Part shown: one piece after another, positions 1-13,489 of the stretch | How positions within the stretch are numbered: the stretch's first letter is position 1 | Layout: each line of letters begins with the position of its first letter | Source: Xenoacremonium recifei | Taxonomy: Eukaryota; Ascomycota; Sordariomycetes; Hypocreales; Nectriaceae | Direction of reading: 5' to 3' | Assembly (NCBI GenBank): GCA_012184525.1 | Contig: WOFQ01000026.1 | Coordinates: forward strand, 412,440 to 476,439 | DNA length: 64,000 nucleotides | Made by a program: the position numbers and the translations under genes | The notes under the pieces: generated by a model | What the model was told of the DNA's origin: nothing | What the model saw: the letters and a program-made list of their open reading frames with translations, nothing else | Database searches by the model: none

Positions 1-1583
1 ACACTTGATCCCTATCTGGATCAAAGAGTCTTCTCTGATAGTATTGCGGTGTCATATTTTTCTGCTATATAGAGATGGCATTGTGCGATATATTATCTCC
101 CCAAAGTTATTCGTAATAAAAGGCCAATTCTCGCTGAAATTAGATAAGACGGTTAGAAATATCTGGGCTGGCATGAATATGGCTCTCGTAATTCTAGCTC
201 ACAGAGCGATGAAGAGTAAAGCCGTAATTAATTACGAAATTTTCGTCGTCTAGACCGACGCATGAGTCGAGAAACGGACGGAACCTGCGCAGTAAGCTTG
301 ATCAACGGTAGGGAGAGCGAAGATGCATATTGGCTCCCTTTGAATTGAGTGTCAAAGATTCCATATGTAGCTTTCTTAACCAATCCATGGCTGAATTTGG
401 AATTGATCCCAAGGATTACATCAAAAGATTCATAGATCAGTCAAGAATGCCATAAGTGCGACTCTCAGGATAAAATCATCTTCTGCTGATGACGATGCCC
501 CAGAAGCCAATTCGAGTCCCATACCGCTATCAAGGCTTCGAGGCTTTTCCTTTTCTTTCTCAGGCTTGAAACTGGCAAAAGCAGCGAATTTCACGAAGAG
601 AAAGGATAGGGGAATTGTGCATTTATAGTGCTGAGAACTGTAGAAAGAATCGACTAATTTGTTATACGTAATAACACGGAAAATGTTTGAAGCAGCTTCT
701 GTTACTCATTTTTCTTATATCAAGACATATGATATGATAAGAATTCGGGAACGTCGCCTGGTGCCTCCCAACATTCGAGGTTGAATGAGATTGGTCGAAG
801 ATGGTCAGAATTCTTACCCTGTTTCTACTCTGTAAGAGCTCCGAAAACTTATTTCAGCCTGCTTATCTCTGTTTTTGTAATCTCGAGACCAGACGCTCCA
901 AGCCAGTTCTTATCTGCTCCAATAGTCTACGCCGCAAATAGCAGCATTGACTAAGACTCACGGGCACTATCCCACATTTCAGGAGCCGCAATCACAACGG
1001 CTGCCAGTGCCGAGAGTGACATTCAGCTGGCTCAGCCCAATAATAGAATTCGTCAGCTCATTTTAGAAATGAATGGGGAGGTAACAACGCCGTTGTTTTG
1101 CCACTGCCACTCATTATCAGTAAGGGAGGCCTAAAGACCCGACGGTGTCTTTTAGTGAGAGACCCTAGGAGAATACCGCACAGACTCGCGTCAGGCCATC
1201 CGCGAACCCTGGGAGAGCAAATTACTCCCCAGCAACTCGGATTGAATGTTCCCATTTTGGGTTCGAAGCCGGTACTAGCACTAGACATGGTCCGTGGAGA
1301 GCCGGAAGACGAATTCCTAGCTCAGGGCTGAGTCGCCAAGTGCCGATCACTCCCTGAGTAATCATGCAAGCGAGACGTACGTACTTTATACAGAGTACTC
1401 CGTAGAGTTATGGAAGTACGGATATGCGTGTAAGCTTTTATTTCAATTCAGGTCCCAGGAGAAATCTTGTCCATATTCAGGGTGGTTTATTCGCTATGTT
1501 CGCTAATGTTCCCATCAGGCGCATCGTTGAGTGACGCCATACTGCATGCTTTAAATTCATTCATAATACATGATTTTAGTCAT
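1..1583. other. Intergenic, AT-rich to about 900
   Basis: I see no coding region here. The first 900 bases are noticeably AT-richer than the rest of the window and all open frames are short and without recognisable motifs. The palindromic-looking 9-mer TACTCCGTA, which recurs in other gene-free parts of the window, lies at 1396-1404. Confidence 0.6.
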
Positions 1584-2995
1584 CTAAGCCAGTTCGCATT
1601 CAATGACATTCTCAATGTCAGACTGGCCGCTGCTCCAGAACTTGGTGATCTTGAGGCCCAGTCCACTGCCCTCAATCAGCTTCTTCCAGTGCTCAGCCGT
1701 ACGCTCGACGGCCGAGAGCTGGGTCATCATCAGGATATCACCGGCAGTAGCCTCCCAGTAAGCACCAGTTGTGGGGATAACACACTCGAAGATCAGGAGC
1801 TTGCTGTAGCCGGGCTTCATGGCCTCGGCAATGCGAGCCAGGATCTTCTCGCAGACATCATCGGGCCAGTCGTGGAGGATGGAGTGCATGAAGTAGGCTC
1901 GGGCGCCCTTGACGGGCTGCTCCGTCAAGAAGTCGTAGTCCTTAAGTTCGATGGAGGGATCAATGCCCTTCACGTCGGCAATGACGATGGGGAGATCCTC
2001 AAGAATGAGTTTCTGGTCAATGTTAGTAATAGTTTTGATTCCTGTCGAAATCTATCACTTACACCGGGATGGTTGGGGTAGAACTGCTTGAACTCGTTGA
2101 TATCGTGGCCAAGACCGCCAGCAATATCGACAACAAGAGGTGCATCGGGAGACTGATCAGCGCCCTCGAACAGAGTCTTCTCAACGGGGTACACTTTGGG
2201 GTGCATCCATTGCAGACGACCTTGTCGGTAGCCACCCATGTGGTGGTTGGTGTGAGGACCCAAGCCAATAGATCGAAGGTACTCGAAGCAGTTAGGCAGG
2301 TCAGTGTTGTAAGACGCATGCATGGCGGTCTTCGCGGCATCCACGGGCATCTTGTAGCCGGTGTCCTTGAGGAACTTGTAGAACTCATAGTGACTGCGAC
2401 CAATACCACCAAGACTAGAGTCGCAACATCAGCAATTGTCTAACTTCAAAGCATGTTTTTCAGGTCACTCACAGGGCAACGTAACCGTCACCAATGACAG
2501 GCAAGCTCAGCGACTTGGAGAAGTTGGTGAGCTTGTACTCGTCGGGACCCGTCTCCTCAAGGTGGCCCATGGCACAGACATGGCGCAAGAGGCGGCCGAG
2601 AAGGGTAGGATCCATGCCGATTGACTTGGCAAGGTCCTCGACCTTCTGAGGCTTGTCGATGCCATTCTGGACCATGAGCTTCCACAGCCCTGTGTCGACA
2701 CCGGTGATCAGGGCAGCGTCCAGACCGGGCTAACATGTTTTAGCTTCATCCCACGATGTCACATCTTTGCTTTTTCGGAACCACCTACATCGGCCCATGT
2801 GTGCTGGAGCATCAGCTCACGAGGAGTCTGGACAGACTGAAGAAGGCTGCGAGTCTTGATGAAGAGCTGGTGACGAGCCTCCTCGCCACCGGCCTCGAGG
2901 TTCTTGGCCAAGACATTGATATCCTCGAGAAGGGCCGGGACACGCTCGAGGTCGATAGGGCGCGTGGCAAGGGACAGGTCAACGGTTTCAGCCAT
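1584..2995 (-). CDS. Class I SAM-dependent O-methyltransferase
   Basis: Predicted cytosolic O-methyltransferase of the plant-caffeate/fungal polyketide type (Methyltransf_2 family), 414 aa, the usual length. Four exons: 2995-2789, 2729-2473, 2414-2063 and 2012-1584; all junctions are GT-AG and keep frame, and the last intron has a perfect TACTAAC branch point. The N-terminal third is helical with a winged-helix-like segment (LLGRLLRHVCAMGHLEE). SAM motif I is VVDIAGGLGHD (glycine-rich loop, with Ala replacing the first Gly of the common GGG). The catalytic-base region reads MHSILHDWPDD, in which the His of HDW is the expected proton acceptor. Substrate is unknown; relatives methylate aromatic polyketide hydroxyls. 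No polyketide synthase or other core biosynthetic gene is nearby, so a secondary-metabolite role is only an inference. Confidence 0.88.
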
Positions 2996-5210
2996 GGTGA
3001 CGTATCACAATATGCAATGCAAAGAATAAGGAGGTATGGATGTATGTACTGTAGCGAATCTAAGTGGGAATGCAATGCTTACCGTTGCATGCGGGAAAGA
3101 CCCGGTGTCTATATATCTGTGTCTAGGGAGCCACGTTGCGCACGGAGACTGTAGCCGGCGGTGGCTGGAAGAGGCCTTTTGCCATCTCCGTGAGCAACTC
3201 CGCGAGGCAACGCATCCTTGCTCGATTCAGGGACACATGGGCATTTGGTGGGCTAAGCCTCTAGTGTGCTTGTTGGCTGTTTGACTAGGGACCCCATGTG
3301 ACACTATCAAGACGCATTTGAAGCGACCAAGAGATTGAAGATAGGTAGGTTTGTTTGGTGATTGCACGGAGTAGGGAGCACCCCGTCCGAGGTGTCGAGT
3401 TGATAGGTCATCTCGACAATTAGCTCCAGAGGGGTCCTCAGGGGCAGCATTGGGGCTTTAGAGGAGAGCCTCCGCACAATGGGGGCATGCCATGTCTCTT
3501 CTTCGCGTGCTCTCTGGGGCTGGGCAAAGATGACTTGTCGGTTGACCGTTGTTGATGGGACCACGGTCCACTTAACAGTTGATTGTTTTGGACGAGCTGC
3601 GGCCCGCAGCCGTTGAGGCCGAGGACTTGAAGAGGAAGCGAGTTGAAGCCAGGGTTACATTGGGCTAGTGGCAGCTCCGCATGCGTCGAAACGAAACCAT
3701 TCGGATTCCCCTGTGGCACAGTAGCGTCTTGGAGACCGGGGCCCTGGAAAGGGTCTTTCGGCGAGCGAAGGCCACCCACAACCCGCGGACTCGGAATTGA
3801 GTTGGCCGAGCAAAGACCAGGAACAATTCCTTGTTGGCGAATCACCAGATCTCACACATTTCTTCATCGTTGTCGAGCTTTAACCGAGATACTGATTTAC
3901 AGCAAGGAATTGCTCCCGAGTGTCGGGTCCGAGCCTCCAGAGTCACGTTCCCTGACAACCCCGAAGCACGCCGGATAAGTGCTCAGGGGGCTGACGGGGA
4001 GGAATTATCATCGTGTAGCATTCTTGCGGGGCAGACATGGAAGAGCCTTTCGCATCCGTAAGACAACTGAACTCGATAGTCGAAGCTAGATGCCCTGCTA
4101 GACCTGTTCCCCCACCGTGAAGTGGATGGCTTCGCGTCTCCCCTGGCGGTGAGGCTGCCACTGAAGAATCCGTCGCTTGGCGGGAATAGCGGCTGGCGGA
4201 CTCGTATGATGCCGTTGCTAAGGTCGGCACATGGAATCCACTACCGTGCCGATCCGTCTTCCCACGTTGTAGCCGCTTCGAGGTCTAGTGAAGCCGCCAA
4301 CTGGAGCTGCGTTACATCCTCTAGTGGAAGTCTCTCGAGGCCGTTGAAAACTCAACGTGCTTGCCACACTTGCGTGCCTCTTTCTGTGAGGCATAAGGGG
4401 GGGAAAAGAGGAGACGCAGTTTCAGGAGAGGCCTCTGGCCCGAGAACTAACGCGGCAATGATCGACACGGGAACAATTGCCCGGCTAGCAAAACTTCTCC
4501 GCCTTCCCTTAGGCCGAGCTTTGCCAGAGCCATTGTTCTCGAAGGAGGGCGTTGTGCTCGAAGGAATGAGAGCGACACTCGCGAATCGTGTTGTTGGTCG
4601 ACGTTTTCAGCCGCAGGATTCCCACGTGTTGGTTGCGACTCGATGCATTACCAAACAATCGGGTCGTCAGGAACTGCTCACAGACAAATGGAACGGTATC
4701 CTGGTAATCCTACTGGAGGGTATGCCCACATCTCGCCAGGGATCCCCGTCCCGCAAGGTTTAAGCCAGTGATAAGTCGGGTGACTGAGGTTCTTGCATGT
4801 CAGCCCAGGCCCAACCCAATTATGCTCCTCGTCTGCTGCGATTCGTCGTCTCGACGGATCATCATATCCCCGTAGGCCTGGACCAGGTGAGACGAGAGAA
4901 AAAAAGGCTTTTGTCCTAGCCGGTCACCGGGGCTGCTGGTGTTCATGCCGGCATATAACCCTTTCTTACATCTTTGCTCCCAGTTTCTCGGGATCGTCCT
5001 GTGGAACTCCCTTTGCAGACGCATCAAACCACGACCCTGACAAGCTTACGGAGTCCGTACGGAATGCTCCGTATCGTCAGGGATTGTCCGGCATGTAGAG
5101 TCAGAGGCTCTATATATTCAAATCCTTCGTCCTGTTGAACCTCCTTGTCGGAGTTCCGTCTTGCTTGTCGCACTTCAGGTATAGCCAGTCAACATCACAA
5201 CTCGACCACC
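2996..5210. other. Intergenic between divergent genes
   Basis: This 2.2-kb stretch separates the divergently transcribed O-methyltransferase and rhodopsin-domain genes and so contains both promoters. Open frames exist (the longest about 213 codons at 4122-4763) but their translations are Arg/Ser-rich, lack introns with good signals and resemble no family. The sequence TACGGAGT occurs at 5047-5054. Confidence 0.5.
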
Positions 5211-6578
5211 ATGACGGACGACAAAGGGCCTATGATCATTGGCGTCTGCTGGGCCTTCACGGCCTTGGCTCTCGTCTTCGTGTTCGGTCGACTTTTCGTT
5301 CGGGCGACGGTCCACGGCAAGCTCATGATCGACGACTACCTGATCATCCTGTCGTCGGTATGTCTCAACTCCAGTCTTCGAGTTAAACTGGGCCTTGACT
5401 AACATTTCTCTTCGCCTACAGATCTGCGCTGTCCTCTCCAACGTCTTGGTCACGATCTCAGTCTATTGGGGAAATGGCAAGCACTTCGACGTGTTGACCC
5501 TGGAGCAGAAGGAAAAGACCATCATGTGGATGATGGCTGCCTACGTGCCGGGAATCGAAACGCTGGGATTTCCGAAGCTCGCTGTCATCTCCCTACTCTC
5601 GCGACTGCTCATGCCCAACCGATACCACCTTATCGCACTCTGGACCATGGGAATAATAACTTGTCTCTCGTTGACGGCTATGGTCATGACTCTGCTCTTG
5701 CAGTGCACACCCCCGAGAGCACTCTGGACCCTTACCATGCCGCATCAATGCCTCAATGTTCATATTCTGGAAGGATTGGCTTTCTGGGCAAGCAGTAAGC
5801 TTTCTCGGGGACGAGATGAGAACCTTAACCAATTACTTACTATTGATAGCATGCTCCGCCTTCATGGACTTTTACCTCGCTGTATGGCCGGCCATAGTGT
5901 TGTGGAAGCTCCGTATGCCTGTCCAGAAGAAGATTGCGCTTAGTATAGCTTTGGGAATGGGTGTTGTGTAGGTTCAGCGCATTTGTTACTAAGAAGAGAC
6001 TGTACTAACACTCAAATAGCTCTGGATGTGTTGGTATTGTCAAGGCTACGGGAGTACCAACCCTCTCTAGCACGGATGTCAGCTGTAAGTTGCACCCCCT
6101 TGAAAACCTATCACGGGGGCTCGATCTAATTTGAAGGACAGACAAGCTTTGCGATCCCTTGTACTGGACAAGTATCGAAGGCAACCTCATCATCATTGCA
6201 GCATGCATCCCGATCCTTCAGCCTATCCTCGAGATGATCAGGGGACACAGCATCTGGAGCAGCAAGAAGCAATCGAGCAACCACCAATACGAAGATTACA
6301 GCAAGCAAAGTGGACCAAACCACAGTGGCATCGAGCTCCGGAGCAAGCCGAAGAAGAAGGTCGACACCTACGGATTCACTATCCACGACAAGCCAGATAG
6401 CGAGGAGAGCATCGTGAACAACCCCGACAAGCAATCTGCAACGACATCCTCTGGCCGAGGAAGTGGATCGTTCACCCGGCCCGCCGATGGCATCGTCAAG
6501 ACGAATGCGGTCACTATCGTGTACGATGGAGGCGAAGAAGGCCCAACTTCGGCGGCGACTCGATGGGCAGCTGTCTGA
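5211..6578 (+). CDS. Fungal rhodopsin-domain integral membrane protein (7TM)
   Basis: Encodes a 379-aa plasma-membrane-type protein of the fungal rhodopsin-like (SAT4/PTH11-related) family. Exons: 5211-5357, 5422-5794, 5850-5967, 6020-6084, 6142-6578; every junction is GT-AG and phase-consistent. The start ATG has a good context (accaccATGa). About seven hydrophobic helices fill residues 8 to about 280, beginning with IIGVCWAFTALALVFVFGRL. The diagnostic late motif WTSIEGNLIIIAACIPILQP lies in the last helix. The C-terminal ~95 residues are hydrophilic, Ser/Lys-rich and presumably cytosolic. Family members are suspected GPCR-like receptors, but no ligand is known; function is therefore open. 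It lacks a CFEM domain. Confidence 0.88.
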
Positions 6579-8372
6579 AAATCAAATCCAACAAGCAGAA
6601 AACCATAGAATTATCTAGCATAGCGAGCGAAAAAGGCCCGATTCTTTGATACTTGTATATTACGATAGGGATACGGAATTCATCGTCAATGTTGCTTTCT
6701 AACGCTGATATCACATCTTCCTGGGGCGAGATGGTGCTAAATCTGATGAAGATGCTCTTTGAGGTGTTGATTCTTTCTCAACAGATCATCATTCTGTGAC
6801 TTGCATCATCCTGGTCATCCAGGGGTGTATGTTCGCCTTGCAATCCCAATGCTACCACAATCCCAGTCTCCTGATAAGACCATCCTACGAAAAGAGTCGC
6901 CGCGGCCTTATTGAGCTGGGATCCATCGACCAAGCAAGAAAAAAGCAAGGGTTCAGGGGCCAAGCGCCCCAGATAGGTCTGACAGAGTCGGATCCGAGCT
7001 GCCCAACTTGGCGCAATGTTACAATATGACAGATCAGTTATTGACGCGGAACTGAATCCTGGCAATTTTGAAGGTCGAGTCAGGGGCGCTTTCACATGAT
7101 CAATAACACATGCACTCGGAAATACGGGCACAAAACGGCTCTATGAGAAGGATAGCCGAAAGTCTGTTAAGGTTACCTCGTGCTTGATCGACCTCTTAAG
7201 AACCTTGAGGAGCCCTCGTCCCACATAATTTCCTACAAGAGCCGCGTAGGCTTACGGAGTTCTGAACTTCCTGATTCGTGCAAGCCAGACATCAACAAGT
7301 ATATTGTCGAAGTACGGAGTAGACCCCAGACCATGATGGAGCGGCCATTTCGCAAACTCGTGTCCCACACACTTGTTTGAAAGAACATTTTGAGATCTCA
7401 ACGTCACTGGTTGGTAAAAATCGAAATTCTCCAGCGAAGAAGCATCATTTAGCATTCATCTTATATCGTCTGATGTCTTGTAACGACCAATGCAGTCCCA
7501 CCAGTTGCCAACCGAAGAACTCCAATATCACCTGCGTGAAAGCAAGCCATCCGTTTCCGGAATGTTGAGCATCATCTCAGTTCCAGACTTTGGAGCAGGA
7601 TTGAAGGGAATACTGTGATCCGAGTAGTTCGCTCCGAGATTGGTCTATTCTCGTTCTATGCGGTGGCTGATTTCAGCTTTATACATCTCGACATCATCCT
7701 GTTTGTGCTATTGCTAATATTGAAGATGAGCTAAGGCTGAATGTTAGAAAGATCCATAAAGATTTGAAACTGCTTCCGTCGCTTACTTGCAAAAAGCAGT
7801 GGTGGTTGAAAGAACAAGACTCAAGGAAACAGCGACTCGCCGTTGAAACTTTTAGTACAGGGTCGAAAATCGTTTCCCAAAATGCGCTAGAGCAAAGAGC
7901 AAAGGAAGAAGATAACGCAAACTTTTCTTAATGCCGCTGTCTAGTTCTAATCACTAATCTTATCCACCTTTGGAAACCCTACTCCACGCCAAAATCTTCG
8001 AATCTTGTAAGTAGGTAAGACGTGAAGCCGTCGGTAAAAGCGGCAACCGTAATCTCTTCGAGATGGCGAGATCAACAGTACTTTGCGAGTATGTCTGCTT
8101 CTACCAAAACGCTCCTGTAGAGAGACCAAAAGCCGATGACAATGCGAAAATGCACACAGCAGACTCGAAAGGAAATAACTCAAATGTGAATGTTGAGTTC
8201 CACCAAGAACGTTGAGCCATCTAGGAACGAGAGCTTTGTCAATCCGATGTTGGTACCGGAAGATAGACGCTATAATATTGGAATGGATGCAAGGCTTGTC
8301 AAATCGAATTCATCTGTTCATGATATTGCGTCCCCGTGCGGCACGTTTTGAGATGCCGCAACTCTACATCAG
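6579..8372. other. Intergenic between convergent genes
   Basis: The stretch lies between the 3' ends of two convergent genes. I found no plausible coding exon. TACGGAGTA occurs at 7313-7321 and TACGGAGT at 7253-7260. Confidence 0.5.
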
Positions 8373-9394
8373 TCAAGGATCTGCCACCTTGCTCTGAACT
8401 TCGGCATCCGATGTCTGGAGGGATATGATTTGTGCCTTCTTGCTGCCATCGAAGACCAGTCCAGGGTGCCCGAGGCAAAGCGAGAAGACGGCAAGAACGA
8501 TAAGTCTAGCCTCAAGGGTCAGTGAAAGGCCTTAGCCTAGATACAAATGGTACTTACACTCCTTCAAGCCCGATGAATAGTCCCTCGTTGGTTATGAGAT
8601 CAGAATGTTGATATCCTTTGCTCAGTTCGTAGCATCGATACGCACATCGACCGAGAATCAGCAGAATCGCCGTGCTCAGGAAGCCGAAAAAGATTCGCAT
8701 GTTGCGACTGAGAGAATGGACCGACTCTCGACGGAAATATCGGACGAGATAGTCCCCCATGAGTGTGCTGAACACGACCAAGACGGCGACCTGGAGACCC
8801 AAACCTGCCAGTGCGATATCGACACCTGTCTGGCTGGAACCCTCGCTGACAGTGGACATGGCTCCTCCCGCAGCCTGAAGGACAAGGCACACAACGTCGG
8901 CAGGAATAAAGAGCCACCAGTAGAGCTTTGGTTTGATTCGAGACAATTCGGGCGCAAGATATTCGACCCTGGAAGTAAATGGTCAGTGGCGCAGGGAGGT
9001 TGGAGGCAGACCGTTGGACTAACGTTCTCGACAACGTCACATAGATGGACGCCGTGTAGAAGACAGGACCGCTCGTGATGAAGACGATCTGTATCATGAA
9101 ACCCGGAAAGGAAAACGGGTTGTTATACATGATTATACGTCCTGCATACCCGATAATCTCGAGCAAGCAGCCCAGGATCATGAAGATCATGAACCACCAA
9201 GTCTTCCACCGAACGCCGAGGAAGATGTGCACGCTCATCGCCCCTGCGTACAGCAACATGAAGACGATGTTGGCCGGCAGCGACGGTCGATACTTGTACA
9301 CGCTCCATTCTAGCGGACAGATGGCGAGCGTGCAGTTCGCATCGGGGCCGAAGATGATGACGGGCCCCGGAGGGACGACCGACGAGTTCGACAT
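8373..9394 (-). CDS. RTA1-like lipid-translocating exporter family protein
   Basis: A 304-aa multi-pass membrane protein of the fungal RTA1/RTM1 family (yeast Rta1, Rsb1). Exons: 9394-9024, 8968-8558 and 8505-8373. The upstream in-frame extension was rejected: the ATG at 9394 begins the conserved N-terminus. Seven hydrophobic segments are visible, with the family-typical early stretch WKTWWFMIFMILGCLLEIIGYAGR, the block LVLQAAGGAMS and the final helix LIVLAVFSLCLGHPG, which confirms the third exon although it is only 133 nt. Relatives move or protect against sphingoid bases and 7-aminocholesterol. The exact substrate here cannot be told. Confidence 0.88.
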
Positions 9395-11201
9395 GGTGGT
9401 GTAGGCGAAGCTCGACGAGGTCCTTGACAGGTGGAGGAGGAGGGGTGGCTTCAAGGAGAATTGAATTGTGGTGGCTCTAAGTAAGTTGCGATGACCTTGT
9501 TGAGCAGCTGGGCTTCGTTCCCCGACGCCTGGTGCCGTGTTTAACGGTGCTCGATGCCTGTGACAAGTGGCGCCCAACACGTGTTGATCAGGACGAAGTT
9601 GTCGTAATTATACTACAGGTTTCCTGCGCTGCCGTCCCCTGCGAGATCCGGCTCTCTCTTCCGTAGCGAGAGCCTGTCCCTTCCTACGGCCGTTTCAATG
9701 CAATGCGGCACGTCACACAGGCTGATTGTCAACCGTTGCTCTCGCGCTATAAAGCCCAAGTAGGGTTAGGCCAATGTAACTGTCTAGGGCGGTGCCATCG
9801 CAGGGCTGAGGAGTGGGATGCGAGTCCGAGTGCGACGCCCCAGAAAGCCTCAGCAGCGAATGACAACCGCCTCTAGTCCCTAGACTTGTCCTCGGGGGAA
9901 TGTCTGTGGGGAGACGAGTTGCTGACGGGTAACTCTAAGTGTTCGCCATTGTCTGCGGGGAGACTTCAGTTAAAGTGATGACGAGTCCACTCACCACCAG
10001 CTTCTTTAGTCAGGCCATGGCAAAGGCAAATGTTGGATTAAACATCACCTGAATCGAGCTTCATCGCGGACTGGATTCGTCCGCCTGAGATATGCTTACT
10101 CTCGATCGGGCGAATCTAGTCCGATCCCTGGATCGTTTTGTTGCGGGACGCGTCAGGCATTGTCCAGGCTAAATGACGGCGACACTTTTTTGGTGTCCAA
10201 TAGCAGCTCGTTGGCCTCAACAAGGGCTCGACGCCATCGCGGCGCTGGGACGTTAGGTCGGTTGTTGTGGAATCAGAACGTCGGATCTTCGTTCCGTGGG
10301 CATACACCTTTTTTTCTCGCATGCTTTGACGACGCTCAAGATGAAGGACAATATATCATGTGGTGTTTTGCTGAAGGCGGCATCAGAGACAAATCACACC
10401 ATGCATGGTTGCGTCTCTTGGAGTTGCGCGTCCAGGGTCCTTGAGGCTTCCCGCCCAACCATAAGAGCCAGCTGCAAGCATACGGCCGAAAGGTCTATAT
10501 TGCACACGCAGGTCTCGAATTACCCCCGTGTCCCGTTTTCCCTATACCATTCGGGGATTATGGCTCGAAAGTCTTCCGTCGTTCCGAACTGTGTAGGTTC
10601 TTCATTGAACAAGGGCATCAACCACCCGATCACCACATGAGGACGAAGGTTAGACTTATCAGAGTCAAGAGCGCAAGGAGTGTTCTTTTGGAACCCCGGA
10701 CCGACGATCCAAATCTCCGATAGGTTTGTTTGAGGTATCCTCTGGTCGGAATCTGGTGGAGTTGCCGTAGGGTGCGACACTGAACTATTCGGGCTATCCC
10801 GAAACCCCTCCGGAACACCAGGACACGATAGCGGGGGAGAAACAAGGCCTGAACCATCATTTGCCTTGACGGGCCGCCGGATGACCTTCCCAGGTTCATA
10901 TATTTTCGCCACGACAAGAACTTGTAAGTTACGCCTAGACAGCGGACAATTGAACGAGTACTTCCAAGGCTTCTTACGAATGGAGTGAGGCTTTACTGAG
11001 AGCTCTGCTTGTTGACAATCCACGGGTCTGATGCGAACATTCAGTATGCCTCTTTGACCGATAATGCTTCGAGTTTCATTTTAAGGAGAGCAGAATACAG
11101 TCCGATTAATCTATACTTTTGTACAAAACAAATCCCAAGGTATCGTGTCTATCAACAAAATAACAAGTGGTCAAGCCACTGGTATCGAAGGCGTCGGCAT
11201 A
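9395..11201. other. Intergenic
   Basis: Between the RTA1 start and the 3' end of the FAD oxidoreductase gene. Open frames on both strands lack domain signatures, and none gives a convincing spliced model. I see no transposon termini. Confidence 0.5.
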
Positions 11202-12614
11202 TTAAAACAGCTCTTTGGTGACCTCCGTAGGCATCATCTCCTCTGGCACCGCAGGATCCTCATACGCCTTGGCTCCCAACCGCCACCAGCACTGTCCAGC
11301 CATGAGCTCCAGCTTCTTCTCCTTGGAGTTGAACTGAAGCACGCGCTTCCCGTCACCGACATACGATACAGATCGATCCTAAATATACAGTCAGTGAGAA
11401 TCCGAGCTTGTGTTTGTGGATGGACTTACCAGTCCAAGAGTCAGCTTGATCACGCCGTCTGCCCAGTTGTTCTCAAATATCCAGGTAGGCTTCTTTCCAC
11501 GGACGGCAGCTAGGACGTTTTCCGCAGCAATGTCGGCCTGTCGCGTAGCGGATCGGCCGTTAGGGCAGGGCGTCTTGGTGTCAGCGACGTCGCCGCAGAC
11601 GTAGACGTTGGGCATGGAGTCGTCGTCAATCTGCAGCGTCGGCTTGACCTTGATGTGGCCGGTCTCGGCGATGAGATGGGGTGCAAAGTCCTTGATGACA
11701 CTGGAGTCGGGCTTCTGTCCGGTGCAGTTGATCTGTGGTCGTTAGTTGCGTTCAAAAAGGACATCGAGGCATCGACTTACGAAGAGATCACATTCGATAA
11801 CCCTACCTGAACGCAGAGTCACGGTGCCGGCCTCCTTGTCCTCCTTGACCACTCGCTCGTTGAGGATAGTCTCTCCACCAAGCTTGTCGAATCCTTCCAA
11901 GGCAGCCTCCTGAAGTGTCTTGCCGAATCGATGCATCAGAGCGCTCCGAGAGTGGACGAGAATGACGCTCTTCTTCGGATAAAGCGATTTGGCGTCAGTC
12001 GCAACCTCGACACCTGCTGCTCCGCCTCCAACCACGACGATCTTCTGCGCAGCCTCGATGCTGTTTTGCATTGCCTGCAATCGCTTCATACACTCCAACT
12101 TCTCGGTGGCATTAGTGCGCGACGGCAGGCCCTCCTCAACTGCCATTCCTGTCGCAATGATGAGGAATTCGTAGGGAATCTCTTCGCCGCTGCGCTCCAA
12201 AGTCACATGGCTCTTGGTGACTTTCGCAACCCTGTCCTTCACCCATTGCAGAGCTCCCTCAGGTGCCTTAATATGGTGGCCATAGGGGATGAAAGCTTTG
12301 TGCTCGTGACCTTTAACGACGCAGAACCGAGGTAGCACCCACGTGAATTGGTAATGACTGCTGGGCTCGACGACAACGACTTTGTAGCGGCTATTGGGCG
12401 GAAGATTCATTGCGACCACGCGAGCCGCCTGATAACCAGCGAAGTTGGCGCCCACGATGACAATGTTGAGATCCCGGACGTCGGGCGCCTTCTGACCACT
12501 AAGACGAGCGACGAGGCCCTCGCGTTGGCGGTTCACGGCTCGACGGACCTCTTGCCAGAGGAATGCGAGGGTGAAACCAATCACCTTGGCGAAGAGGACT
12601 GGCTTCTCCAACAT
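11202..12614 (-). CDS. AIF/AMID-like FAD-dependent oxidoreductase
   Basis: A 437-aa pyridine-nucleotide-disulfide-type oxidoreductase resembling AIF-homologous mitochondrion-associated inducer of death (AMID/FSP1, yeast Aif1/Ndi-like). Exons: 12614-11781, 11732-11430, 11378-11202, all GT-AG. The FAD-binding start is DLNIVIVGANFAGYQAARVVA (Asn replaces the second Gly of GxGxxG). The NAD(P)H fold is KIVVVGGGAAGVEVATD, and the late FAD contact is VYVCGDVAD near residue 345. The first ~25 residues (MLEKPVLFAKVIGFTLAFLW) are hydrophobic then Arg-rich and could anchor or target the protein to a membrane or mitochondrion. Expected activity is NAD(P)H:acceptor (quinone) reduction; a cell-death role is inference from family names only. 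Confidence 0.88.
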
Positions 12615-13489
12615 GGCGGCTGTGAACTCCGATCGTTGCTATAAATTAGACAAGTATGGTGGTCGACATACGAACTGAGTCGGGAAGAAGAAGAGAAGTA
12701 CGCAAGGCGGGAGAAGCTGTTCTGATAATAAGTTTGACTCTCCGATTTCAGGTCCGCGGAGCTTCCACAATTGACTGTGTCAAACACGGAATTATTTTAC
12801 GTGCAGGCAACAGACACAAAAGCGCACGCGGCCTCAGACGCGGCTTCGGAACGGCTTTTTGGGATAGGATTTCTACGTCCGTCTCCGATGCCCTTGCGCC
12901 AGATCTGACTGACGGATATAAGGCTGAGCCGGGTAATAAGCCAAAGTTGGAACAAGAAGAACAAGTCAAGTCAGTCTGCCTCAATTAAGCTGTCAATTGT
13001 CTTTATGAAGAGGACACGAGTCTTAATTACTCAGTCAACATTGCCAAGTCTCTTTTTTTCTCTCATGTGCCAACAGTTCAGGGTCCTGCAGGGCACGGCT
13101 TATTCCAGTCGGCCCCGGCAAAAGACCGTGTCTCCGTCGGAACGGATCTTACAGGGCTGCTAAGGCTGCTGATCCTGGTCGGCCTTTAAACACCAAGAAT
13201 AAGCGCAGCCAAGAAAGCCGCGATGTGGGGGGTCAGGACGAGATTATCTGATCATCTGATAACCGAATTTCACACTGTTGGAATACGAACTACTGCATCT
13301 AAACACACATACACGTTTTCCCGATGTCGGCCATCCCTCCCGGACCACCGACTGACAAGGATATTATCGATTGCCCCGTTTCCCAAAAAGACCACCAAGA
13401 CAAGGCGGCTTGATATTCCTCCGCTGTACCGTTCCATTACCGTTCATTCACGCATTAACACATCCGTTTTCTCGCGCTCTTGGCGTCCT
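12615..13489. other. Intergenic
   Basis: Upstream of the FAD oxidoreductase and downstream of the acetyltransferase, on the same strand. No coding evidence is seen. Confidence 0.5.

Noticed and set aside
1255..1275. GGTTCGAAGCC resembling a tRNA B box
   Set aside because: No matching A box or cloverleaf arms at the right distance on either strand.
1467..2081. 204-codon plus-strand frame
   Set aside because: It is the antisense shadow of the last O-methyltransferase exon, which has clear motifs on the minus strand.
4122..4763. 213-codon plus-strand frame
   Set aside because: Arg/Ser-rich translation without domain, signal peptide or splice signals; no comparable frame context. Probably chance in GC-rich DNA.
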